Origin: Denticeps clupeoides
Lineage: Eukaryota > Chordata > Actinopteri > Clupeiformes > Denticipitidae
NCBI RefSeq assembly: GCF_900700375.1
Contig: NC_041717.1
Span: 20,670,310-20,734,309 of the forward strand
Length of the DNA stretch: 64,000 nucleotides
Direction: 5' to 3'
A program made the position numbers and the translations under genes. The notes under the pieces are model-generated. The model searched no databases and was not told where the DNA came from. It was given only the letters and a program-made list of their open reading frames with translations. Shown here in pieces: positions 11,701 through 24,832 of the stretch; within the stretch, counting starts at the first letter, position 1, and every line of letters begins with the position of its first letter.

Positions 11701-14700
11701 CAGTCTAACTGTGACGTGTTAAAGTACAGAAATAGTTTACTGGAGCCGCAGTACGTTCTTGTCTATGAAGTGCAATCAAGTTCAAATATTAATAATGACT
11801 AACATAAATAAAATATACGTAAAATATACAATATATGAATTTTACATTTCCCTGGAATTTTTTTTTTTTTATATTTTTTTCTCTCTCTCTCTCCTCCTGC
11901 AGCTCAGCAGCATCAGCAAAGCCATCAACTCCACCGAGACGCCAGTCAAGGAGAAACATGCCCGCAGTATCCTTCACCAAGTCCCCCCCGTCCCCCCCAC
12001 CGTTTTACCAGCAGTTTCAGGGATACAGAACGCGCCCACGTCACCGCAGACCCAGCCTCATTTACATTTACATTTACAGCATTTACCAGACGCCCTTATC
12101 CAGAGCGACTTACATTCAGTAGTTACAGGGACAGTCCCCCCCCTGGAGCAATTTAGGGTTAAGTGTTTTGCTCAGGGACACAATGGTAGTAAGCGGGATT
12201 CGAACCTGGGTCTTCTGGTTCATAGGCGAGTGTGTTACCCGCTAGGCCACTACCACCCTACGCGTTATTACCAGCCTCCTTCCCCGCGCTTAAGAATCAA
12301 TCGCGATTGATCGGTTAACGAACTCTTTGCTAAATGTGTGATCCGGTTGGACAGAATTCCGCATTTTTAGGCCCCATCGCAGCTCTAACGGCCGCGAAAC
12401 GAGTCGCCTCTCTCCAGCTCGCATCAATCATGGATGAAGGCGGCGGCCTCCCTCCCTCCCTCCCCCCGACTCGTGTAATCCAACGCGTTGCGGCCCGGTT
12501 TCCGGTCGCCATGGCAGCGGCGCTCCGGAAGCGCCCGCCGGTTACCGCGGGACGAGTGCGGTTTTCCTTGACGCCGCGCGCAGGGATCATTTTGGGGACG
12601 CACAGGGAGAAGGGGGCGTACACCTTCTGGTCGTACGCCCTGGGCATCCCCCTGCACAGCAGCGCCATCCTCAGCTGGAAGTTCTGCCACGTCCTCCACA
12701 AAATCCTGAGAGACGGCCACCAAAACGTGAGCCTTCCTCCTCCCGTCCTCCTCCTCCTCCCCCCGCATAGTTCACGCGTGCAGCTTGGGACGTGTCTCGT
12801 GTTCTCTGTCCCGCTCAGAGCCTGCAAGACTGCATGAGGCACCGGAGCAGCATCGCTGAGAATGGGGTCATGTGGGTGAGTGTGTGGCGCGGCGCGTTGC
12901 CGCGGGGTCCGGCAGGATTTCCTGTCCCCGGCCGTTTACGGGTCCAAATGAAAAGACCCCTGGAGACGTTTCCTGGCCCCCCAAGGTGCCAATCAGGGGA
13001 CTTTCCTCTTGCTTCCAGGGTAACTTCCGGGACCGTAATGGCTACGGGCAGCTGGTGTCCCTTTATTCCAAACTTTTGTGCTTCAAGTTGGACTTCCACA
13101 CCAAGGTGAGTGACGAATGGCCGACGCTGTCTTTGATGTCCTTTACTGTACTCCACTATTTACATTTTAACGTTTTTATTATTAATATCTTTACATCATC
13201 TATTACTGGGCGGTTTTTGGCCAATGAGGTGGGAGTCATTCAATAACATTTTAACATATTTCAATACTGGATATCAGCATATTGGTGTATCCTTTTACGA
13301 AGATAATTCTACAATCAGTAGTGACAGGGACAGTCCCCCCCCTGGAGACACTCAGGGTTAAGTGTCCTGCTCAGGGACACGATGGTAGTAAGTGGGGTTT
13401 GAACCCGGGACTCTGTGGTCTCCTGGTTCACAGTCAAGTGTCTAACCCACTAGGCCGCTGCCACCCCCAAAAGCGTATGTACCGTAGTAAAAAAGCTCCT
13501 TCAGACGGCTTGGTTGACGTCCCTAGTGGCCTGTACCCGGGCCGCTCGTCTCCGCGGTGATCGTGGAGGTAGCCGCGGCTCCACGATGCGTGTTTTGGGA
13601 GGAGCTCGGGAGAAGGCAGACAGGCAGATGTTTGAAGATGTCCATGACCGCGCTCTGTCTCCCCACAGCACGCCGAAATCAAAGCCAACCTGGAGGCCAC
13701 GGACGAGGTGCTGGAGCGAACCGCGGGGACGGACGTTAACAACGTGTGAGTGACCTCTGCTGCGACCTCTCCCAGGCAGGCGGACGCCATGAACAATGAA
13801 CGAGGCGGATTTTACGGGCTGCGTTCGAAAATAGTCGACAATAAAGGAGGCCGTCGATGTGAATTCTGTAAAGACGGAACCGGACGGACGGGTGGGCGGG
13901 CGGAAAGAACGAAAACAAAGATGGGCGGAAGAGGAAAGGGCAGCGCATCGGGTTTCGCTCCCCTGAAGCCGCTCCCTGCCGGTCGGGCAGGAGCCCAGGT
14001 GTCGCCTCTCGCCGGCCCCGCGCGGCATCAGCTTTCAGAAACGGATCCGCTGATGCCAGCGAGGACGTGGCCTGGGAACGCGGCACCTCCGCCACGCACC
14101 TGTGGCCCTGGCGTAGAACGTCCAGGTTTATTCAAAATGGCACGAATCCACAATAAAAGAGTTTCAGAACAAGTGTTTGTATAGTTTAGATGTGTCGAAA
14201 TTGCACGTATTTGTCGCGACAACACTTGAGTGTGGGCGTGTCTGCAACATTGCCGCGTAACTCGCAAATAAACGCGACTGATTGGCCGACTTGTTTGGGG
14301 GGGGGGAATTGCATAATTTCCACGCTTGAAAAGTTCTAACTTTTTACGAACTTTCTGTCGCAAGCAATTCAAATTCAATGTTTTATTTGTCACATACGTT
14401 GTCATACGGATGTCACACACACGGTATGATATGCAGTGAAATGCTTTGGTGACTGATAAATGCTGTAAATGCTACAGACCTCAGTATTGCAAATATTGCA
14501 AGTATACAATGAACCAATAAGCAAATATTGCAAACATAAAAGTGAAAAATATTGTGCAATTTGTTCCGAGTCTCCCTGCCCCACTAGTCTCTGTGACCGT
14601 TTTAAATATATAGGGGATTAATCGTAATTAATTCTTAGCAAAGCATGCAATTAATAAGATACACTTGGCTAATCAACTGATAATCATTATATATGTATAT

Positions 14701-17700
14701 AATAATAATATTAATAATTAGCTGGACTGCAGACTCCGTACAGTCGGGTAGAAGAAAAAAAAAAAAAAGTGAAGTGATTGTCACGTGATACACGGCAGCA
14801 CAGCACACAGTGCACACAGTGAAATTTGTCCTCTGCATTTAACCCATCACCCTGAGTGAGCAGTGGGCGGCCATGACAGGCGTCCGGGGAGCAGTGTGTG
14901 GGGACGGTGCTTTGCTCAGTGGCACCTCAGTGGCACCTTGGCAGATCGGGATTCGAACCGGCAACCTTCTGATTACGGGGCCGCTTCCTTTACCGCTAGG
15001 CCACCGCTGCCCCAAGTCTCCCTGTCTGTGACCTATAGTTGTGGAGAGAAAAAATTTATTTCCTTCCTCAAATAAAATATATAGAAAGAATACATTTATA
15101 TCTAAGACATTTACCAGACGCCCTTATAAGAAGGCTGGAACAAAGGGAACACGTATCATTCCTTTTTTACTCCGGATCTTTCTGGTACGTGTCCACAGAG
15201 ACTAAACGGTGCCATACCAGTCATTCCAGCAAGGAAAGAGACCCGCGTCCCGGTCGTGAGTATAAATGGTGTCGGTCGCCTTCGCCGCCTCAGGGCCCGG
15301 ACAGCTTGCAATCATTGGGGGAGCGGCGGGTTTCCGAGCGGCGTCAGGAAGTCCCGTGTCGGCCCCGCAGGGCGTCGGCCCGCGATCCGAATCTTTAAAC
15401 GCGAGGCACGCGCATGCGCCGGCACCTCCAGCCAAACACGGGCGGTAGCCGCGCAGCTTGTGTCTGTGACCTATAGTTGTGGAGAGAAAAAATTCATTTC
15501 CTTCCTCAAATAAAATATATAGAAAGAATACATTTATATGTAAGACATTTACCAGACGCCCTTATCCAGAGCGATAGAGGGACAGTCCCCCCCCGGAGAC
15601 ACTCCGGCTTAAGTGTCCTGCTCAGGGACACGATGGTAGTAAGTGGGGTTTGAACCTGGGTCTTCTGGGTCATAGGCGAGTGTGTCACCCACTAGGCTAC
15701 TACCAGAGTTATAACCTTCCTCTTTAAGCCCTGTCTGGCATTATAACACCTACAGTCAGGATTAAATGCCAGATTTGGTATCGTACCGTCGTCACCGTTA
15801 ACGATGCCGTTCTCCCCTCAGGTTCCAGCTCACGGTGGAGGTCTTTGACTACATGGACGTGGAACTGAGGCTGGCGGAGGCAGGTGAGGACCGTCTACTA
15901 AACCCGCCCCTGATCAGTCCGCGGTTGATATAATCGCAAGTTATCGAGCGCCTTTTTCCCGTTTCGTACATACTTTACATCGGTCGGTCACTTTGACTGT
16001 AATTTCCTTTTCTAGCAATGTTGCTGCGCCATGCAAATATGAGATTGTGTGCAATTAGCATCTAATAACGCGTCTTGGTTAGAATTTATGCCGAGCTTCT
16101 GTTTAAAATGGCACACGGCCAGAAGACGTTCCGGAACGTCCGGAACGCTGGCTCTCAACGTGCGTTTCCTGTGATTCGGGCCCTGATGTTGGTTTGGTCC
16201 CCGCCCCCTGGCCCTCCTAACATGGCCTCCCTATCTCATCTCCTACCAGCCTGACCGTGAACAGGCCCTGGAGTGTAAACACGCCCGGCGCCAACAGACC
16301 GGGCGAGCTTCTGTTGGCGAAACACGGGCCGCTCTCTCTCTCTCCCACGGCGGGAGATGAACAAATGAAAGTTTAATTTCGTTTTCCAGAAGGTGCAAAA
16401 CTTCATACTGTATTGGCCTAAATATACATTATAGGGCCGGTTTTGTCTCAAGATATGTTTGAGGAGGCAGTCAGCGTCTAGACGTCTTGCATTTTTCTGT
16501 GTTTTAATTGCTGTTGACTTGTCCAGTTTGTGACGTCCTGGTCAAGGTCAGGAACGTGAAGAGTTAGAAAGAGGGAGGGACACGTCACAATCACGAAAAC
16601 GGTACAAGTCACGCCTCGAAACACAGTCACTTTCCCATTCTCCCACGCCATCTTTAATGGCCTCACTCCGACGGGAGCGCAAATCAGCGGCGGGTCCGGG
16701 AGGAGTTCCGTAAACAAGACACAAACAAGACAGAGGACACAGACCACACGTCACATGACCGCGGGACGTAACAAGTAGTCTAGTGGCCATCATGTTCACC
16801 TGACATGCGAAAGATCCTCAGTCCGATACCAGGCGGAAACAGAATTCTGGCGGTTCTAGTGGTTGGGACTCGATCCCATCGGGGCCGTGGTCGGCCTAGT
16901 GGGCAAGGAACCAGACCCATAAGGAAGGCTGCCAAGGTGCCCCGTCCCCGCACGCTGCTCCCCGGGCGCCTGTCACGGCTGCCCACCACTCACCAAGGGT
17001 GATGGTTAAATGCAGAGGACACATTTCACTGTGTCACCGTGCGTCGTGCTGCGGTGTTTGACAATGACAATCAGTTGACTTCACTTTTTTTTTTTTTTTT
17101 TTTCTGTGGTATTTGAACCTCCCTCCGCAGTTCTGCGACAGCTCAACACCTCCATCGCCATCTCCACGCTGTCCTCGGGACAGTGCCGCCTCGCGCCGCT
17201 CATCCAGGTCGTCCAGGACTGCAGTCACCTCTACCACTACACCGTCAAGCTGCTCTTCAAACTGCACGCCTGTGAGAATCCGTATTTCGCCGCCAAAGTC
17301 GGAGATGCGGGAGAGCTGATTCATGAGCACGTATTGATCAAATCCGATCGTGCTGTTCACATAATCATGCGGTGTGAACGTAGTCAACTAAATACAAAAA
17401 AAAAATAATAATAATAACAATAATCTTCTGTGTTGCATGATCCATGTCCTGCTCGCTAGTTTGAGTTGAGTTGTTTTTTTTTTTGTTTTTTTTTTTTTTT
17501 TCCTCCATCAGGCCTGCCGGCAGACACCTTGCAGGGCCACCGCGACCGTTTCCACGACCAGTTCCACAGGTGAGGTCACCCGGCCGCGTCTGAAACAGTC
17601 ACGACGCCGCGCACGGAATTTCCTCACGTTTAATGACGAAGGAGAATATTTATTACTTGAAGTCTGAGGCCATTTAAATTAAGCGAGCTTGAAGTAGCTT

Positions 17701-18680
17701 TGCTGGTTTGGTCCGGTTCCCTTTTATTGGCCTAGCGGTTAAGCAAGCGGCCCCGTAATCAGAAGGTTGCCGGTTCGAATCCCGATCCGCCGAGGTGCCA
17801 CTGAGCAAAGCACCGTCCCCACACACTGCTCGCCCACTGCACACCAAGGGTGATGGTTAAAAGAAGAGGACACATTTCACTGTGTGCACCGTGTGCTGTG
17901 CTGCTGTGTTTCACAATGACAATCACTTCACTTTCACTTTGTGTTGTCTTCACATTTTTTTTGCATCAGCCTGAAGACGTTCTTTAATCGGGCGCGAGAC
18001 ATGATGTACTTCAAGAGGCTCATCCAGATCCCCCGCCTGCCCGACGTGAGATAACGCAACACGACGGACACGCGGCCGCCAAGACAACGGGCTGTTTTAC
18101 TCTGCGCGTGTGTGTGTGTGTGTGTTCAGTCACCGCCCAACTTCCTGCGGGCGTCGGCGCTGGCGGAACACGTGAAGCCGATGGTGGTGATTCCGGACGA
18201 GGAAGAGCCCGAAGAGCAGGAGGACGACGACCCCGAGCCGCTGATCGACGTCACGGAGGCTCCGCCCACCGGCGCGGCGCCGCCCCAGGTACCTGCAGCG
18301 GGAGAACCGGGGGCTCACGTGGAATTTTCAACACCGACCGGCTGTTTTAATTATTCGTTTGGCCGTTTTTGATGCATTAATGCGGTGATCCGTTTTAACC
18401 AGACTGGCCTCGGCCTCTCTGTGCTTTGCTCTGCAGGTGGACATCTTCGATCAGGCGTTCGGCCCCCCCAACAACGGCTTCGACGACAGGTGCGGGACCC
18501 GCGAGAAATGTTGCGCCCCCCCCCCCCCCCCCCCTCCCCCGGTTACGAAGGCGCTATGAGCGGCGTGTACGATCGCGTGTATACGTGTGTTTGTGTGCAA
18601 ACAGGGACCTTCAAATTGACTCCCTGAAGAGGGAGATGGAGCTGCTGCGAGCAGAACTGGAGAAGATTAAAGCAGAGGTA

Positions 18681-18711
<31 letters not shown>

Positions 18712-18834
18712 TGTTGTTTATTTAAAGCTACGCTCTGGATTTCCTCCGCCCGTCCTCGAATTTGCGCGTACGATCGAGATTCTGCGCCGTGTGAAAGGTG
18801 TGAAATGTAACACGGAGACTTTGAATGGGAGCAG

Positions 18835-18894
<60 letters not shown>

Positions 18895-20413
18895 TTTGCT
18901 CGTTCACTCATCTCTGAATTCTTCACACACACGTCACGTGTTGGCGGCCGAAGCCGCTTCCTCAAGCTCGCGAGTTACTTTCTTGAGATCTTCGGAAAGC
19001 CGCTTTAGCATCGCGTCTTCACGATTCCATGCGAAACTGCCGCTGCAGGACTCGTCCGCGGCGGGACTTCTTCTCAAGAGACTGTCGTTAGCTGACGGAC
19101 ATGTCGATGTTTCTGATCTCTGATCCATGAGATCAGAACGAACCGTCGTTTTAATGGAAGAGTTTACGTGTACGGCATTTATCCAGAGCGCCTTTCAACC
19201 AGCAGTGACGGGGACAGTCCCCCCCCTGGAGACACTCAGGGTTATGTGTCTTGCTCAGGGACACGATGGTAGTAAGTGGGGTTCGAACCCGGGTCTTCTG
19301 GTCCACAGGCGCGTTTATAATATATAGAAACATCCACCGTGCCGTTTTGTTCCATGGTTTACGTTGCGTTTGACTTGACGTCAGGCCCAGAGGTACATCA
19401 CGCAGCTGAAGTCCCAGATCAACAGCCTGGAGGCGGAGCTGGAGGAGCAGCGCGTGCAGAAGCAGCGCGCCCTGCTGGAGAACGAGCAGCTGCGCATGGA
19501 GCTGGAAGCCACGCGCCGCCGCAACGCCGAGCACGAGAGCATGCAGGGCGTCTTCTCCGAGGCCGAGAGTGAGCAGGGCGCCGCCCGTTCCAGGACTTAG
19601 TCTCGTTCACGCCGCGTGACCACGTTCTCGCTCTGTCTGCAGAGAAGGCCCAGGCCACCGAGCTGCGCTACAACAAGCTGAAGGAGAAGCATGCAGAGCT
19701 GGTGTCCAACCATGCTGAGCTGCTGAGGAAGGTGCGCGTGTTAGAGAATAGTCTTTTTTTTTTTTTCTATTACATAAATGTAATTACTTAAATATGTACA
19801 GTACAGGCCAAAAGTCTGGACACCTTCTCATTCAATGTGTTTTCTTTATTTTCATGACCATTTACGTTGGTAGATTCTCACATCAAAACTATGAATGAAC
19901 ACATGTGGAGTTTTGTACTTAAGAAAAAAAGGTGAAATAAGTGAAAACATGTTTTATATTCTAGTTTCTTTGCTCTGATTACTGCTTTACGCACTCTTGG
20001 CATTCTCTCGATGAGCTTCAAGAGGTCGTCACCTGAAATGGTTCTCCAACAGTCTTGAAGGAGTTCCCAGAGGTGTTTAGAACTTGTTGGGGTCCAGCTC
20101 ACCCCAAACCATCTGGATTGGGTTCAGGTCCGGTGACTGTGGAGACCAGGTCTCCACTTTTTGTTAAGTACATAACTCCACATGTGTTCATTCATAGTTT
20201 TGATGCCTTCAGTGAGAATCTACCAACGTAAATGGTCATGAAAGAAAACACGTCGAATGAGAAGGTCCAAACTTTTGACCTGTACTGTATACACAGCACA
20301 GAGAACCGTGGTTTTTAATATCTGAGCTTGCTGTAAATTTTAAATATATTTCATATCTGAAGTTTTTCAACATCTCAACAGAGCGAGGGAAGATGAAGGT
20401 CTTTTTGTTGTAT

Positions 20414-20478
<65 letters not shown>

Positions 20479-21354
20479 GCAGACACAGTGAAGATGCTGT
20501 CTGCCACACAGCAGACTCACGAGGAGGTGGAGCGAACCAAGCAGCAGCTGGCGTTCGAGATGGAGCGCATCAGACAGGAGGCAGATATGAAGGTACACAC
20601 TCGTTCATCAGGTACACACACACACACACACACGTGGAAATTGATGGTAAAATGAACATCGCTGTCATGAATTTAGATGGAGGAGCAAAAGTTCGAGATG
20701 GATAAACTGCGCCGGGAGCTGGAGGAGAAGAATGGAGAGGTGGCGCGTGTCAGGGGAACCCTGCAGAGCAACGAGAAGGTGTGTGTTGTGTGCCCCGGGC
20801 CAAACCAGTAGTCAGTATCTACAGGCACAGTCCCCCCCTGGAGACACTCAGGGTTAAGTGTCCCGCTCAGGGACACGACGGTATTAAGTGGGGTTTGAAC
20901 CTGGGACTTTCTGGTCTTCTGGTTCATAGTGTCTCACCCACTAGGCTACTACCTCCCCCTTGTTTTAATGTTTTTGTATGAAAGGTCTACTCAAATGCAG
21001 AATTCTTTAAATTCACAAAGTTAAAAGTGAAGTGATTGTCACATGTGATACACAGCAGCACAGCACATGGTGCACACAGTGAAATTTGTCCTCTGCATTT
21101 AACCCATCACCTTGAGTGAGCAGTGGGCAGCCATGACAGGCGCCCGGGGAGCAGTGTGTGGGGACGGTGCTTTGCTCAGTGGCACCTCAGTGGCACCTTG
21201 GCGGATCAGGATTCGAACCGGCAACCTTCTGATTACGGGGCCGCTTCCTTATCCGTTAGGCCACCACTGCCCCGAAAAACTCGCTGTGCCTGCTTTACAT
21301 TGGAGCCAAGCTGGAGCTCCGCAGGTCTGAGTGGAGATATTCCCGTGGTTTAAT

Positions 21355-21385
<31 letters not shown>

Positions 21386-22962
21386 TCAGGCAGGGCTGCA
21401 GCTCAACAGCTCGCTGGCGGCCCTGCAGGCGGAGAAGGAGCGGCTGCTGCGCAACGCCAGCGAGAAGGAGGCGGAGCTCTCCTCCCTCCGACAGGCGCAC
21501 CAGCTGAAGGAGTCGTCGCTGCTGCAGGAGAAGGAGCGGAGCAGCCGGGAGCTGGGGGAGCTGCAGGGCAAGCTGCAAGAGAAGGTGGGGACAGCCGCTG
21601 ACCTTCGGGACATTTTCAGGAGACGTTGGCGGCACAATTCGTATTGGCTGAGCGGATTTAGCGCTCTGTTTCCCCAACACGTCCCTATTTCCTTCGAGTT
21701 GGAACGTGTCGGTGGAGGTGTTGTCTCTGATCTGAAATATCTTCTTACGCGTGGAACTAAGGCGGGTAATGAAATAACTTCACGTGGATTACGCCACACG
21801 ACGCAGCCGAGGGGGGCGGAGAATGTCGGGGTAATGGAGTACCTTTTTGCCACCAGGAGAAGATACATCCTTTCTGGATGGTTGTAATTTGTCAGTGTTG
21901 GAAAAACCGGTGACGAACTCGCTGTCCTATTCATTGTTTGAGATTGTTTTTCTTTTTGGAGGGGGCGGGGCTTGTGTGGGCGGGGTTTACGTTCCACGGT
22001 TTCCTCCCACCATCCAAATGCATGAACGCTAGGTGGATTGGTGGGTCTATGGGCGCTTTCACGCCTGCACCTACTTGAATCAAGCATAGTTGGTAACACT
22101 CGCCTATGAACCAGAAGACCCAGGTTCGAACTTACTACCATCGTGTCCCTGAGCAGGACACTTAACCCTGAGTGTCTCCAGGGGGGGACTGTCCCTGTCA
22201 CTACTGACTGTAAGTCGCTCTGGATAAGGGCGTCTGGTAAATGCTGTAAATGTAAAAATAAATGGGTGTGAAAACCGTATTCGCACACAGGAACCGCACA
22301 GAGACCCACAATGTAGGTGAGAACGCGTTCCGGACCCAAACAGGACCGAACGCCCCCTGCGATCAACGGGTGCGGGGTCTCTTCTGGTACCCAAAGTACA
22401 GAAGGTCACAGCTGGGAGCAGATCCTTCTCCTGTAGAGCTCCGCAGTTGTGGAACATCTTGCCGGTCCGTGTTCGGGACTCGGACACCGTCTCAGTGTTC
22501 AAATCTAAACTGAAAACACGTCTGTTTTCTCCGGTCTTCTGTTAAAGTCCCAGACGCAGTGGCAATTATTAAGTCCACTTCACCACACCGTCACCTAGTC
22601 AAACACAGACAGTGTTAAATTCACCCCAGCTAGGCTGTCCTAGTTAGAGTACCAGGCCACTGTAGTACCAATATACTACTACTCTAATGCTACTATAACC
22701 ACGTATTTCAGTCCGTCTGTTTGTTCTCTCCGAGACACTGAATCAAGCGCACAGAGTGTTTGTTTGTTTGGCGTTTTTCCTTGTGTGCAGAAGGGGGTCA
22801 ACTGTGGGGTCTGTCAAAGCCCATTGAGACATACTGTATGTTGTTGTTATCACGTGATTTCAGAACAGCGAATTATGGGTAAAATTTCGACGTCGCCATC
22901 TTTTGTTCCCGTGGTGATACATCTGACCAGTCAGCGGGGAGAAAGTTCTCGTGTGATTTGAA

Positions 22963-23004
<42 letters not shown>

Positions 23005-23096
23005 CGAACTGAGAGGAAAATGATCCAGTGAAACTCACCGACCGATTCAGGCCAAAGCACACGAAGTAGGGTGTGAAAGCGCCCTTCAGATGTCCG

Positions 23097-23132
<36 letters not shown>

Positions 23133-23382
23133 TGCCCTGTGTCCCGTGGTGCTCGGAGTAACACGAGTTCGTTTGAGGACAGCGGGCGAGTCCTCCTTGC
23201 TAATGTCCCCTTGCTCCGTGTGCGTAGCTGGGCCGCGAGCAGCAGCTGCAGCAGAAGCTGCTGGAGGAGCAGTTCTCTCTGCTGCTGGGGGCCGTGAGCG
23301 AAGCTGAGAACATCGTCCAGGACGCGGCGGCCAAGCTGGACGACCCCTTACACATACGCTGCACCAGCTCCCCAGGTGTGTG

Positions 23383-23417
<35 letters not shown>

Positions 23418-24794
23418 GAGTCGAACCCGACCAGTGCTCACCCGCCGACCCGTCTTCTCCTCTGTAGACTACCTCGTGAGCCGAGCGGAGGTCACTCTGG
23501 GGTCCATTGACAAGGTGAAGGTCGGCCACGCGGACTACCTGCAGAACATGGGAGGTGAGCACCCTGCCGCCCCCTGGCGTTCAGCCGCCATCAAGTTACT
23601 ACCCTTCACAGACACAGATCACACCTGTTTACACTGGGGCACACACTGCTCCCCAGGCGCCTGTCATGGCCGCCCACTGCTCACCATGGGTGACTGTTAT
23701 AAGCAGAGGACACGTTTCACCGTTTTTTTTTTTTCTTATGTTGACGTAGAGGTAAAGAGATAAGTGAAATGTCCCTTTAATGCATCATTGTACATTTATA
23801 GCCGTGTGTGTGTGTGTGTGTGTGTTTAGATGCCAGTGCATTGCTGCGTGCCCTGACGCAGTTCTCTCACCTCACGGCTGACACCATCATCAATGGCAGC
23901 GCCACAGCGCACATGGCCCCTACTGACCATGCAGACCGTAAGTAAAACTCCAACTCTGCTGACCATTACAGACCACCCTACACACACACACACACACACA
24001 CGCATCTGGCAGTGTGGAACACAGCTGGGATCTCACACGCTCCTTAAGTGATGAGAGGTGATTTGGGTGAAGAGTGGGATCAGAGACGAGTATTATGTTA
24101 CAGCATATGAACCATGCACGTGTATAAAAACGAGTCAGGATCAGGGTTTCCCAGGGCACACTACCAACCAAAGGTCTGGACGCCCCTACTCCTTGCCGGT
24201 TATGGAGACTAAGATGGAGCCATTTTGAAGAGACATATTTCAGATTTGTTCGATGAGGAGAAAGTGTTTGGTGAATCTGTTTTTTTTTTTTTTTTTTGTC
24301 ATCAAAAGCCGCTTGATGAGACGCTCATTAACATGAGTGAATAAAGTGTTGAGCATAAACCTTCAGGACTGTTGGGATCTGTCCCCGTCGTCCAACTGCA
24401 GGTGGTGGAGAGAAGACGAGAGCGTGAAATTCTGCCATCACAGCAAAAGCTCCCTGATTTGGAGAGACGCAAATCTTCAACTTTTTGTTTATTTTTAAAA
24501 CCTCGTGCATGTTATTTCATAGTCCTGCGTCTTGATTTTTGTTCTAAATGAGTAGGCGCGTCCAATCTTTGGGCTGGTGTATCGCTTGCCTAAAATGAGT
24601 AGAATAAATAGGTTTATTCATGAATAATTTAAGCTTCATACATTTTAATAATCACATTAGCATTTAATTATAGACCCAACCTGCTGGCATATCAGGGTCT
24701 TAAATGCCCGATTGGTTGAGCGGTTGCCAATTTGGTTTAAAAGCGCATTGACTGCGGACGTCCAGTTGCGTGGCGTGTGTGCTCATCACTTGGT

Positions 24795-24832
<38 letters not shown>

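Larger units (their letters stand above)
11903..18045 (+). other. hip1r: hip1r exons 2-10: ANTH domain
   Basis: Exons at 11903-11966, 12584-12726, 12819-12875, 13019-13105, 13669-13745, 15822-15883, 17131-17271, 17512-17569 and 17970-18045 encode residues about 32-286. Recognisable blocks are KAINSTETPVKEKHAR, WKFCHVLHKILRDGH, DVNNVFQLTVEVFDYMD, GQCRLAPLIQV followed by DCSHLYHYTVKLLFKLHAC, and LPADTLQGHRDRFH. This is the phosphoinositide-binding ANTH fold. KEKHAR is a basic segment in the position of the family's lipid-binding region. Introns carry several SINEs and a SINE-associated duplication near 15015-15564. Confidence 0.93.
18130..23375 (+). other. hip1r: hip1r exons 11-19: acidic linker and coiled coil
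   Basis: Exons at 18130-18288, 18437-18489, 18605-18677, 19385-19568, 19643-19731, 20476-20592, 20677-20778, 21390-21584 and 23228-23375 encode residues about 287-659. The first begins SPPNFLRASALAEH and continues into an acidic stretch (IPDEEEPEEQEDDDPEP). Exon 12 holds DIFDQAFGPPNN, an FDxxFG-like motif. From exon 13 on the sequence is heptad-rich (SLKREMELLRAELEKIKAE, RYNKLKEKHAELV), the dimerising, clathrin-light-chain-binding coiled coil of the family. Several acceptors here follow long TG repeats. Confidence 0.92.

Noticed and set aside
12330-12842. Minus-strand frame of 170 codons opposite hip1r exon 3
   Set aside because: Antisense shadow of the ANTH exons.
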